This document shows positions 1 to 6,699 of a DNA stretch of 9,132 bases, piece by piece. This stretch comes from an uncultured Erysipelotrichaceae bacterium (lineage in GTDB: Bacteria > Bacillota_I > Bacilli_A > Erysipelotrichales > Erysipelotrichaceae), in assembly GCA_937902945.1 (NCBI GenBank), contig CALEMD010000035.1, positions 1 through 9,132 on the forward strand. The letters are read 5' to 3'. The position numbers and the translations under genes are program-made. How positions within the stretch are numbered: position 1 is the first letter of the stretch; each line of letters begins with the position of its first letter. The notes below the pieces were generated by a model, which worked only from the letters and a program-made list of their open reading frames with translations, was not told where the DNA came from and ran no database searches.

Positions 1-129
1 ATCATCTGTTGAATCTTCCTGTACAAAATCAACATACTCAAACTTCTCCGGCATCCCGGCAATCAGCTTAAGAGCACTTGTCATGCCGCTGGCAAAACCG
101 CCGTGCCCGCATACAATAATTCCTATCAT
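1..129 (-). CDS. PTS IIA component, mannose/N-acetylgalactosamine (AgaF/ManX-like) family, N-terminal part
   Basis: This is the first 43 codons of a gene that runs off the left edge on the minus strand. The protein starts MIGIIVCGHGGFASGM. This is the beta-strand plus phospho-histidine loop of mannose-family PTS IIA domains, and the HGGFASGM form resembles N-acetylgalactosamine IIA (AgaF) more than classical ManX. His9 would take the phosphate from HPr and pass it to a cognate IIB during sugar uptake; the protein is cytoplasmic. The ATG at 129-127 follows a strong AAAGGAAGG site with a 9-base spacer. The gene diverges from nagA, which suggests the PTS imports an N-acetylated hexosamine whose 6-phosphate NagA then deacetylates. 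The family assignment is firm. The substrate is inferred, because IIB, IIC and IID lie outside the window. Confidence 0.88.
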   Translation of the reverse strand, partial: MIGIIVCGHGGFASGMTSALKLIAGMPEKFEYVDFVQEDSTDD

Positions 130-138
130 AGAAAGATA

Positions 139-147
139 CCTTCCTTT
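139..147 (-). promoter_or_regulatory. Ribosome binding site of the PTS IIA gene
   Basis: On the minus strand AAAGGAAGG lies 9 bases before the ATG at 129. It is a near-consensus Shine-Dalgarno sequence and fixes the start of the partial IIA gene. Confidence 0.8.
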
Positions 148-185
148 AGTTTCATTTTAGCATTGCGGATAATCAATGACCAATT

Positions 186-191
186 ATTATA
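186..191 (-). promoter_or_regulatory. Candidate -10 box for the PTS IIA gene
   Basis: A perfect TATAAT reads on the minus strand at 191-186, which would leave a leader of about 50 bases before the IIA start. No good TTGACA-like -35 is visible 16-18 bases upstream, so the promoter may be weak or activator-dependent. It faces the nagA -10 box 49 bases away. Confidence 0.45.
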
Positions 192-229
192 CTCATTTCT
201 GCATGCACATTAGATAAAATTTAAGAATC

Positions 230-246
230 AATTGGTATACTATAAT
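230..246 (+). promoter_or_regulatory. nagA -10 region with overlapping candidate operator
   Basis: A perfect TATAAT lies at 241-246, about 30 bases before the nagA ATG. The bases just upstream, AATTGGTATAC (230-240), contain the palindrome GTATAC. They also resemble half of the TGGTATA-type sites bound by GntR/HutC-family amino-sugar regulators such as NagR and DasR. The same AATTGGT box occurs inverted at 179-185 beside the opposite promoter. The -10 call rests on the sequence; the operator is a guess from family knowledge, because the second half-site is poor. No clear -35 is seen. Confidence 0.4.
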
Positions 247-258
247 TATAAAGAAGAG

Positions 259-265
259 AGGAGAA
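259..265 (+). promoter_or_regulatory. Ribosome binding site deciding the nagA start
   Basis: AGGAGAA lies 11 bases before the ATG at 277, a slightly long spacing. It supports that ATG over the in-frame TTG at 232. The TTG has no site in front of it, and starting there would make the TATAAT box part of the coding sequence. Confidence 0.65.
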
Positions 266-276
266 TCTATCATATT

Positions 277-1416
277 ATGATTATTCAAAGCAAACGCGTT
301 TGGATTTCAGGTGATTTCATTCCTGCTCAGATTGAAATCAGCGGAAATAAGATTAAGAGCATACTGCCATATGGCACAAAGAAAGCAGATAAAGATTATA
401 AGAATCGCAGAATCACTCCGGGGTTCCTGGATATACACTGTCATGGTGCCTATGGATTCGACACAAATGATGCCAAGCCAGCCGGCCTGCGCACATGGAT
501 GAAGAACATTGTCAAGGAAGGCGTAACCGGTGTATGCTGCACAACCATCACCCAGACTCCGGATGTATTGAAAGCAGCGGTTGCCAATGTTGCAAAAGTA
601 AAGAAAGAAGGATGTCCTGGTGCAGATATTCTCGGCATTCACTTCGAAGGCCCTTACCTGGATATGGAATACAAAGGTGCTCAGCCGCCTGAGTGCATTG
701 CGAAAGCTACAGTCAAACAGTTCAAGGAGTATCAGAAAGTAGCGAACGGACTGATCAAAATCATCACGCTTGCACCAGAACATGATCATGACCTGGCTTT
801 AACAAAATACTGCAGTGATAATGGTGTCGTTGTCTCTATGGGACACAGTTCAGCAACATTTGATGAAGCCCTGATGGCAGTTGCGAATGGTGCTACTTCT
901 ATCACACATACCTATAACGGCATGAGCCCATTCAACCATCGCAAGAACGGTCTGGTTGGTACAGCTCTGCGTCTGCATGATCTATACAGTGAAGTGATCT
1001 GCGACTGCAACCATTCTACCCCTGAAGCATTGAACATATTCTTCAATGCCAAAGGAAGAAACCATGGCATCATGATTTCCGATGGATTAATGTGCAAAGG
1101 TTTCAAGGCAGGCACTAAATTCATGTTTGGCGGTCATGAGATTGTCATCTATCCGGATGGCAGTGCTCATCTGACAGAATCCAAGTCATTAGCAGGAAGC
1201 ACCTTAAAGATCAACGAAGGTCTTCGCAACTTGGTAGAAAGAGCACAGGTTCCATTTGATACAGCTTTGAACGCCTGCACAATCAACCCTGCCACACTTC
1301 TTCACATGGATGATCATATCGGCAGGATATGCACTGGATACGATGCTGATCTTGTAGTTCTGAACGACAACTATTCAGTAGAAGAAACATACTGCAAAGG
1401 AAAAGCACAATTCTAA
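277..1416 (+). CDS. nagA: N-acetylglucosamine-6-phosphate deacetylase (possibly the GalNAc-6-phosphate type)
   Basis: This is a cytoplasmic amidohydrolase that removes acetate from GlcNAc-6-phosphate, or from GalNAc-6-phosphate if it is an AgaA type. The 379 residues match the usual family length. Counted from the ATG at 277, visible motifs are the metal-site HxH (His54, His56, in DIHCHG), the metal ligand Glu124 in FEGPYLD, His190 in MGHSSAT, His211 in THTYNGM, His246, and the catalytic Asp269 in MISDGLMCKG. The late LAGSTL motif of the TIM-barrel amidohydrolases is also present. The core therefore looks complete. An in-frame TTG at 232 would add 15 residues but overlaps the promoter. The gene stands alone, diverging from a PTS IIA gene and followed by a terminator. 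No nagB deaminase is in view. GlcNAc versus GalNAc specificity cannot be read from these motifs. Confidence 0.93.
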   Translation: MIIQSKRVWISGDFIPAQIEISGNKIKSILPYGTKKADKDYKNRRITPGFLDIHCHGAYGFDTNDAKPAGLRTWMKNIVKEGVTGVCCTTITQTPDVLKAAVANVAKVKKEGCPGADILGIHFEGPYLDMEYKGAQPPECIAKATVKQFKEYQKVANGLIKIITLAPEHDHDLALTKYCSDNGVVVSMGHSSATFDEALMAVANGATSITHTYNGMSPFNHRKNGLVGTALRLHDLYSEVICDCNHSTPEALNIFFNAKGRNHGIMISDGLMCKGFKAGTKFMFGGHEIVIYPDGSAHLTESKSLAGSTLKINEGLRNLVERAQVPFDTALNACTINPATLLHMDDHIGRICTGYDADLVVLNDNYSVEETYCKGKAQF

Positions 1417-1424
1417 TTATTCTT

Positions 1425-1449
1425 AAGGAACCGTAAGGTTCCTTTCTTT
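1425..1449 (+). terminator. Rho-independent terminator of nagA
   Basis: The eight-base stem AAGGAACC/GGTTCCTT closes a GTAA (GNRA-type) tetraloop and is followed by TTTCTTTA. It begins 8 bases after the nagA stop codon and separates nagA from the next gene. Confidence 0.82.
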
Positions 1450-1478
1450 ACGGTCTCTGCCAGTTTATATCTGACTCA

Positions 1479-1487
1479 TGATATAAT
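1479..1487 (+). promoter_or_regulatory. Extended -10 promoter of the PASTA protein gene
   Basis: TGATATAAT is a perfect extended -10 (TGn plus TATAAT). It lies 27 bases before the ATG at 1515 and downstream of the nagA terminator, so the PASTA gene probably has its own transcript. No convincing -35 is present, which is common for extended -10 promoters. Confidence 0.62.
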
Positions 1488-1497
1488 TTTCATCGTT

Positions 1498-1505
1498 AAG
1501 AGGAA
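1498..1505 (+). promoter_or_regulatory. Ribosome binding site deciding the PASTA gene start
   Basis: AAGAGGAA sits 9 bases before the ATG at 1515. The in-frame TTG at 1509 is only 3 bases away, too close. An ATG at 1505 is in another frame and stops after six codons. Confidence 0.7.
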
Positions 1506-1514
1506 TGTTTGAAT

Positions 1515-3575
1515 ATGACATTTGATATGAACAACAAAAAAACAAAAGTACTGCTTCTTACACTTATTCTAATGCTTGCGGCAGTTATTGCGGCAGCAGT
1601 GTTCTACCTGAATTCCAGTACAAGTATCACTGTGATTGATTTAGTCTCCAAGACAAAGACAGAAGCTGAGTCGTGGATCAAAGACAATAAAATAAAGGAA
1701 TCGCAGATCTCATTCAAGTATGAATACAGTGAAGATACAGCAGAAGACATCATTACGGCACAGAGTATTGCTGCCAATGAAAAACTTGGCGATAAAGATA
1801 CGCTGATACTGACTGTCTCATCCGGGCCTGATCCTGACAAGGAAGTCACCCTGAAAGACTTCACCGGAATGAAACAGGAAGACATAGAAAAATGGTTTAA
1901 AGAGAATGACTTCAGCAATGTCACGTATGCTTTCCAGGCAGATAAAACAATAGAAAAGAATGTATTCATCAAACTGTCTGTCACTGATAGCAAAGCTAAG
2001 CGAAGCGATGCTATTACAGTCACATCGTCCTCAGGCAGCGATACGTCTCAAAACGAAGTAACTGTACCCGACTTCAGTACCTATACCAAAGCGAATATTC
2101 AAGCTTGGGGTTCCACAAATCAGATTACCCTCACATTTACCGAACAAAGCAGCACATCCATCGCTAAAGGCAAAGTCATCTCACAGTCAGTGAAAGCCGG
2201 TACATCTGTAAAGAGCGGCACAAAGATTTCCATCGTCATATCAACAGGCAAAGGCGTTACAGTTGCAAGTTATGTAGGCAAAACAAAAACCGAAGCAGAA
2301 AAATGGATCTCAGCGAACGGATTGAAAGCAGTTTATACGGAAGTCTATAACGGCGAAGCAGCAAACGGAACAGTCACAGAGCAGAAACCTGCAACAGGAA
2401 CAATCTCTGAAGGCTCAACTGTTACCTTCTATGTCTCAGTCGGATGGGTACAGGTTGCCGATTATACAGGCAAAACGAAAGATGAACTCAATTCCTATAT
2501 TGCCAGTGTCAATCTGCAGAAGAATAAGTCCGCGGCACTGAAGATCAGTTTCATAGATCAGGAAAGTGATGAAAAAGCAGGAACCATTGTATCTCAGGTA
2601 CTGAACGGAACTAAGCAATCTGGCACAGCATACTCAGCACCTGGCGGAAGCATTCAGGCCTATGTAGCAGTCGGCAGAAAATTAACTGTAGTAAGCAAAG
2701 CCAACGTGACTGAAACAGACTTCAAGAGCTATCTTACATCCTTGAATCTGAAGCCTGGAAACATCACCTATTCATACAGTGACAGTATTGCTGCAGGATC
2801 AATCGTATCCAATGCCACCGGAAGCTTCACAACCGGATCTTCAGTCAATTATGTACTTTCCAAAGGATCCTATAAACCATCAGATGCTCTTCTTGCAGCA
2901 GGCAGCTCCTATTCAAAGCTGACAGCTGAAATAGCTTCTGCAAATGCATTGAATGCCGGCTGGACAGTCAGTAAACAAGATGTCAGCAGCACCAAATATT
3001 CTTCTGGCATGATTAATGATACATGCACCATATCAGGTAAAACCATTGCCTGCAAAGTCAGCATCGGCAAATATGTAACTGTACCGAATCTTGATAAGAT
3101 GACCGAAGCACAGGCCCGCACTGCCTGTGAAAATGTTGGATTGAAACTGACTGTCCGTTCTTCGATCTACAGCGATACAGTAGCTTCAGGTTTGGTTCTT
3201 GCACAGGATCAGACTTCCGGAAGCAGTATTGCTGAAGGTACAGTGATCTATGTGACATTGTCTAAAGGAACAGCCCCTACGCCTGCTTGCGATGTATATT
3301 ATGAACATGATACCAGCGGCAAATGCGTACAGATTATGAAGACTGTCCCAGAGTATTCAAAAGCATTGCTCAGCCAGTCTCTCAACTACGACGGTATCGT
3401 CAGCGATACAACGACTCTGTTTAACAATGCAGGATTTACAAATCTGTCATTTGTCAAAATTACTGGTGATGATAACATTGACGGAAAGAATACAATTGAA
3501 AGTATTTCTGCAGAACCAGGTGCTTCCATCTGGATTAACACACAGATCACAATCAAAATCTATTCAAGCAAATAA
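1515..3575 (+). CDS. Membrane-anchored multi-PASTA-domain protein without a kinase domain
   Basis: The predicted protein has 686 residues. A short lysine-bearing N-terminus is followed by one membrane segment at about residues 12-32, and the rest is extracellular (type II topology). I can lay out about nine PASTA-like repeats of 60-75 residues: 37-104, 110-174, 181-246, 247-310, 312-387, 389-451, 453-518 (degenerate), 520-585 and 608-684 (divergent). Typical signs are the KTKTEAExWI helix starts, VxSQxxxxG turns and IxVxxSxG ends; repeat 8 opens with the classic VTVPNLDKMTEAQA. In PknB/StkP-type kinases PASTA domains bind peptidoglycan stem peptides and muropeptides. There is no kinase domain here, so the likely role is wall binding, scaffolding or sensing for a partner. 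Cys592 and Cys604 flank a short loop and could pair. The gene has its own promoter and terminator. The architecture is clear; the function is inferred. Confidence 0.85.
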   Translation: MTFDMNNKKTKVLLLTLILMLAAVIAAAVFYLNSSTSITVIDLVSKTKTEAESWIKDNKIKESQISFKYEYSEDTAEDIITAQSIAANEKLGDKDTLILTVSSGPDPDKEVTLKDFTGMKQEDIEKWFKENDFSNVTYAFQADKTIEKNVFIKLSVTDSKAKRSDAITVTSSSGSDTSQNEVTVPDFSTYTKANIQAWGSTNQITLTFTEQSSTSIAKGKVISQSVKAGTSVKSGTKISIVISTGKGVTVASYVGKTKTEAEKWISANGLKAVYTEVYNGEAANGTVTEQKPATGTISEGSTVTFYVSVGWVQVADYTGKTKDELNSYIASVNLQKNKSAALKISFIDQESDEKAGTIVSQVLNGTKQSGTAYSAPGGSIQAYVAVGRKLTVVSKANVTETDFKSYLTSLNLKPGNITYSYSDSIAAGSIVSNATGSFTTGSSVNYVLSKGSYKPSDALLAAGSSYSKLTAEIASANALNAGWTVSKQDVSSTKYSSGMINDTCTISGKTIACKVSIGKYVTVPNLDKMTEAQARTACENVGLKLTVRSSIYSDTVASGLVLAQDQTSGSSIAEGTVIYVTLSKGTAPTPACDVYYEHDTSGKCVQIMKTVPEYSKALLSQSLNYDGIVSDTTTLFNNAGFTNLSFVKITGDDNIDGKNTIESISAEPGASIWINTQITIKIYSSK

Positions 3576-3581
3576 TATGCA

Positions 3582-3624
3582 GCCTCCTGCTTCAGAATCT
3601 CATCTTCTGAAATAGGAGGTTTTT
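3582..3624 (+). terminator. Terminator of the PASTA protein gene
   Basis: A long two-part hairpin follows the stop codon. GCCTCCT (3582-3588) pairs with AGGAGGT (3614-3620, one G-T pair). Inside it TTCAGAA (3591-3597) pairs with TTCTGAA (3605-3611) around a 7-base loop. A run of five T follows, ending at 3624. Confidence 0.85.
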
Positions 3625-3630
3625 CATTTG

Positions 3631-3657
3631 AAAAGGATGCCCTAAGGCATCCCCTTT
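3631..3657 (-). terminator. Terminator of the minus-strand glucosaminidase transcript
   Basis: GGATGCC (3635-3641) and GGCATCC (3646-3652) form a 7-base stem with a 4-base loop. On the minus strand the stem is followed by TTTTC. It lies just beyond the minus-strand stop codon at 3670-3672, as expected for the end of that transcript. Confidence 0.75.
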
Positions 3658-3669
3658 GAATACATATTC

Positions 3670-4371
3670 TTATTTAATCGTAAGAGTCATTGTTCCATCT
3701 TCATCATTGGTGCTGATGGAATACGTTATGCCGTTGTACGTGACATTGTCTGTTTTTGTGCTGAAGTAGTTGTTTGCCTTGAACACATCATACTTGTCTG
3801 TCTGTGAAGCAAGCTGCCAGTATATCGTATAGCTTCCTTTTGCCAGATTTGTAAGATCTGCATCAAGCGTATAGCAGACATTATCCATGTTGTATTTGGT
3901 ATTCAGTATCTTGGTATAGTCAACTGTGCATGCCTTATTGACTGCATCATAGGAATATACAGTTCCATCCGCCGCAACCAGCAGCATCTTGCTTACTGGA
4001 TTATCTGCAGATGCAAATCCAACCTGATAGATCCAGGATGTTCCGACCATAGTCAGATGCCCAGACGCAAGACTCATCTTGTCAACTCCATATCCGCTTG
4101 ACCGAACAGTTGGCTTATTGATCAGATTGAAGTCGATATTGTTCTTTTCAACACTGATCTCATAGCGATAGCTGTATACGGAATTCTTGAGAATTCGAAT
4201 CTTGATGCCATCATGAATCTGATCCGCTGGATAGATATCCTGCTGCTGGTCAATCAGCTGAGCAGTCTTAACCGTCTTGCCATTGGTTACAGTCACCTTT
4301 ATGATGTACTGTCCCTCAGGCAATTGACTTGCATCATAAGACGCTTCATACATGATCCGCGTTTGATGCAT
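3670..4371 (-). pseudogene. C-terminal part of the glucosaminidase gene, out of frame with the main part
   Basis: This is an open frame of 233 codons from the first ATG, with no signal peptide and no ribosome binding site before its possible starts (ATG at 4371 or 4353). Its frame opens only after a TAA at 4377-4375, and the main glucosaminidase frame closes at a TGA at 4348-4346. The two therefore overlap by only about 26 bases. The fragment starts in the middle of the second of three related beta-rich modules: residues 7-75 complete module two, and about 80-233 form module three. The simplest reading is one ancestral gene of about 1,000 codons split by a small insertion or deletion, or by a sequencing error. 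Restart at the ATG 4353, which overlaps the upstream stop, is possible, but the product would have no export signal. It ends next to a terminator. Confidence 0.75.
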
Positions 4372-6685
4372 TGCTTACTGCCGTCTCCATCGGAATGCTG
4401 GTACCCGTTTCCATATTGTAGAATGACAGTTCAATCTTTACATCGGCACTGTCTGCAGGAGCATCCATATCGCTCAGGAATGCCATTCCCTTGATTCTCA
4501 AGACAGATGTATCGGTATTGTTTTCCTGATCATAAGCAATACTGTCAAGTCCCTGCAGCAGTTTAACTGCCGTCGAAGCAGATGCTGTTGGAGTCGGTGT
4601 CGGTGTCGCAGTTGGAGTTGGCGTCGGCGTTGCTGCCGGTGTTTCAGGAACCGTCTCTTTAGATATGACAAGCTTAAGCAGTCCGTTTTCGTCTGCTTCA
4701 AAGTGATAGACCTTTCCTGCAATTGTCTGATCCGCTGGAATCGACGCAATATCTGTACTCTTTATATAGCTGTCATAGCCATACTCAGAATAGCTGCTGT
4801 AGACCGAACTGAATTTGAAGTAGTATGTCCCATAATCCAATTTCATCAATGCGGAGGTATCTGCACTGAACGCAACCTGATCGTTATTCTTTACAGTGGA
4901 AACTATCGGCAGATCTGTCTTGGCAAACAGTTCATTGGTTGCTGTCAGCTTCTGTGTCACTGTATTGGCATCATTTACATAGATGCCCGGTCTGTATGCC
5001 GTACCGCTCAGTACCAGTGCATTGTTCTTGTAGCTGAGGGCCGCACTGAAAATATAGTCTCCCGTCGGCACTGTTCCGGTATCATTCGCGGCTGTGCTGT
5101 TGATCCTGTCAACGTAGGATTTCGGCAGATAGCCAATGAAGTTCTGCCAGTCATATGTCAGATATCCTACCGACTGAATTGAAGCCACAGATCCATTGCT
5201 CATATAGCTGGTGGACTGAATCTTGTAATAATCTCCTGTACTGCCAAGAATGGAAACAATATGATTCTTCTGATAGGTTGCTCCATATGCAGAGTTATAA
5301 AGTGCACTGCCACCGGCTGTCTTTGTGATATTAACGCCATAGGTGTTAATGACGCCCAGTGATGCTGTATCACAGTCAGTCAATGTGCCATCAGAATTAT
5401 TATCCGCTTTATCAATTGCATATGCGATAGCCGCAATCTTCATGCCCCAGTATGGATCCCCTGCATATTTGACATTCAGACCGGACCCCTTATTGCCAAG
5501 CTGACCGCCGAAGTACCGATAATCATTGATATCCAGATATCCGCGCAGATTCAATCCCATATGCTCATAGATACCTGTTTCAATAGAAGCAAATGTTGCA
5601 GCCTGGTTCGGATCAGAATCATAAGCACCCCATCCAAACAGATTGTTTCTTTCCAATGCATACGGGCTTCTTCCATATCCTGATTCCAGACATGCCATGG
5701 CAAATACAAGTGTTGCATTGACACCGTATGTATTCTGACCGTTTATAAAATACTGTCCAGCATCCCATAGCTTGCTTGAAGAACTGTATCCTCTGTTGCT
5801 GAGAAATGCATTGTATGTAGAAGCTGACACATTGCTCTTTGTTCTCAGCGGGGAGAACTGATAATAGTTATAGTACGTTCCGGTTTTAGAAGAATACTGT
5901 CTATCTGCATAGAAATCATAGCCGTTATAGCTGTAATACGTACTGCCGACAGTCATCCATTCTGCCGCAGGCCCTGCCGTCATTGTCCATTCATCCGGCC
6001 ACGTATTCTTTGACCATCCGCTGAAGCAGTGATAGACAAGATCTTTGTAATTGCCATTCTGCACAACCGTATAATATCCCTGATAGATATGTGTATAGAA
6101 TGGTGCCTCATTATCATATGTACTGTTGCCGCCTAGATACAGAGGCAGACTATTTGTAATAAACTTCATTGGCACTAAGTCACATACAGTCAGATCAATA
6201 TATCCATCAAATCCTGTCAGGTTGATATGGATCTTTCCAGTTCCATCTCCGTTATATGTTTCCGTTCCAAAATACGCCATTTCTCTATGAACTGTAACAT
6301 ATGTCGCTTTCATGTTTGCAGTTGTGTATGTATACTGATTGATTATCGCAGTATTGGATTTTGCTCTTTGCGGATAGGAATAGACAACACCGGAAGTCAT
6401 GGCTATTACTTTTGTCGGACTATAGCTCTCAGAATGTCTGACAACTCCATCATTGCCGAGCTGATACATTGCCTGTACAGCTTCTGAATAATTGCTGTAG
6501 CATCCCTTTTTTGCAAATGTTCCATCATCTGCGACGTAATCCGTTTCGTATTCTCCTGCATTGCAGCTCATAGGATAATACGTATAATCTGTCTTTGCCT
6601 GCACTTCTGCGGTACTGTTTATGAGTATAGGAAAAGAACCGATGATGATTGCCGAACATAGCAATAGAGTTCTGGTTCTCTTCAT
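4346..6685 (-). CDS. Secreted GH73-type endo-beta-N-acetylglucosaminidase (peptidoglycan hydrolase), C-terminus lost by frameshift
   Basis: This 779-residue secreted autolysin candidate should cut GlcNAc-MurNAc bonds in peptidoglycan. A signal peptide covers residues 1-30, with likely cleavage after EVQA. Residues 31-280 are aromatic-rich and uncharacterised, with an SH3-like stretch near 99-172. The glucosaminidase domain spans about 303-428. Its catalytic acid is Glu334 in ACLESGYGRS, followed by the family signature RNNLFGWGAYD, with Glu369 as a possible second acid. An SH3-like segment follows at about 440-530, then a beta-rich module (541-676), a Pro-Thr linker (681-704) and half of a second such module. 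The frame then stops at 4346 and continues in another frame. The ATG at 6685 follows AGAGGAAA with a 6-base spacer. It starts 13 bases after the 332-residue membrane-protein gene, so the two are probably co-transcribed. No LPXTG or LysM anchor is present; the modules may bind the surface. Confidence 0.86.
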   Translation of the reverse strand: MKRTRTLLLCSAIIIGSFPILINSTAEVQAKTDYTYYPMSCNAGEYETDYVADDGTFAKKGCYSNYSEAVQAMYQLGNDGVVRHSESYSPTKVIAMTSGVVYSYPQRAKSNTAIINQYTYTTANMKATYVTVHREMAYFGTETYNGDGTGKIHINLTGFDGYIDLTVCDLVPMKFITNSLPLYLGGNSTYDNEAPFYTHIYQGYYTVVQNGNYKDLVYHCFSGWSKNTWPDEWTMTAGPAAEWMTVGSTYYSYNGYDFYADRQYSSKTGTYYNYYQFSPLRTKSNVSASTYNAFLSNRGYSSSSKLWDAGQYFINGQNTYGVNATLVFAMACLESGYGRSPYALERNNLFGWGAYDSDPNQAATFASIETGIYEHMGLNLRGYLDINDYRYFGGQLGNKGSGLNVKYAGDPYWGMKIAAIAYAIDKADNNSDGTLTDCDTASLGVINTYGVNITKTAGGSALYNSAYGATYQKNHIVSILGSTGDYYKIQSTSYMSNGSVASIQSVGYLTYDWQNFIGYLPKSYVDRINSTAANDTGTVPTGDYIFSAALSYKNNALVLSGTAYRPGIYVNDANTVTQKLTATNELFAKTDLPIVSTVKNNDQVAFSADTSALMKLDYGTYYFKFSSVYSSYSEYGYDSYIKSTDIASIPADQTIAGKVYHFEADENGLLKLVISKETVPETPAATPTPTPTATPTPTPTASASTAVKLLQGLDSIAYDQENNTDTSVLRIKGMAFLSDMDAPADSADVKIELSFYNMETGTSIPMETAVSNASNADHV
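4574..4645 (-). repeat. Pro-Thr linker encoded by short DNA repeats
   Basis: Residues 681-704 of the glucosaminidase are a (Thr-Pro)n linker with Ala spacers, encoded by near-repeats of ACxCCx hexamers on the minus strand. Such linkers keep catalytic and binding modules apart and are common in secreted wall enzymes. The DNA repeat could change length by slippage in multiples of six bases without breaking the frame. Confidence 0.8.
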
Positions 6686-6691
6686 TCGCTG

Positions 6692-6699
6692 TTTCCTCT
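6692..6699 (-). promoter_or_regulatory. Ribosome binding site of the glucosaminidase gene, overlapping the upstream stop
   Basis: On the minus strand the upstream gene's TGA runs straight into the Shine-Dalgarno sequence, as TGAGAGGAAA. The ATG follows 6 bases later. This supports co-transcription and possible translational coupling of the two genes. Confidence 0.72.

Noticed and set aside
232..276. In-frame TTG at 232 as the nagA start, adding 15 residues
   Set aside because: The extra codons lie over the TATAAT box and the ribosome binding site and look unlike protein sequence; ATG 277 gives the usual family length.
307..789. 160-codon minus-strand open frame inside nagA
   Set aside because: It lies opposite a fully motif-supported gene and has no ribosome site or recognisable content.
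4349..4374. Programmed frameshift or phase-variable tract at the glucosaminidase break
   Set aside because: There is no slippery heptamer, no long homopolymer and no obvious downstream structure; a simple indel or sequencing error explains it better.
4498..4749. 83-codon minus-strand frame rich in Arg, Gln and Leu
   Set aside because: It is an alternative frame of the Pro-Thr linker repeat and nearby sequence; its low complexity is a by-product.
4703..5182. 159-codon plus-strand open frame opposite the glucosaminidase
   Set aside because: The opposite strand encodes clear conserved modules; this frame has no start signals and looks like a shadow.
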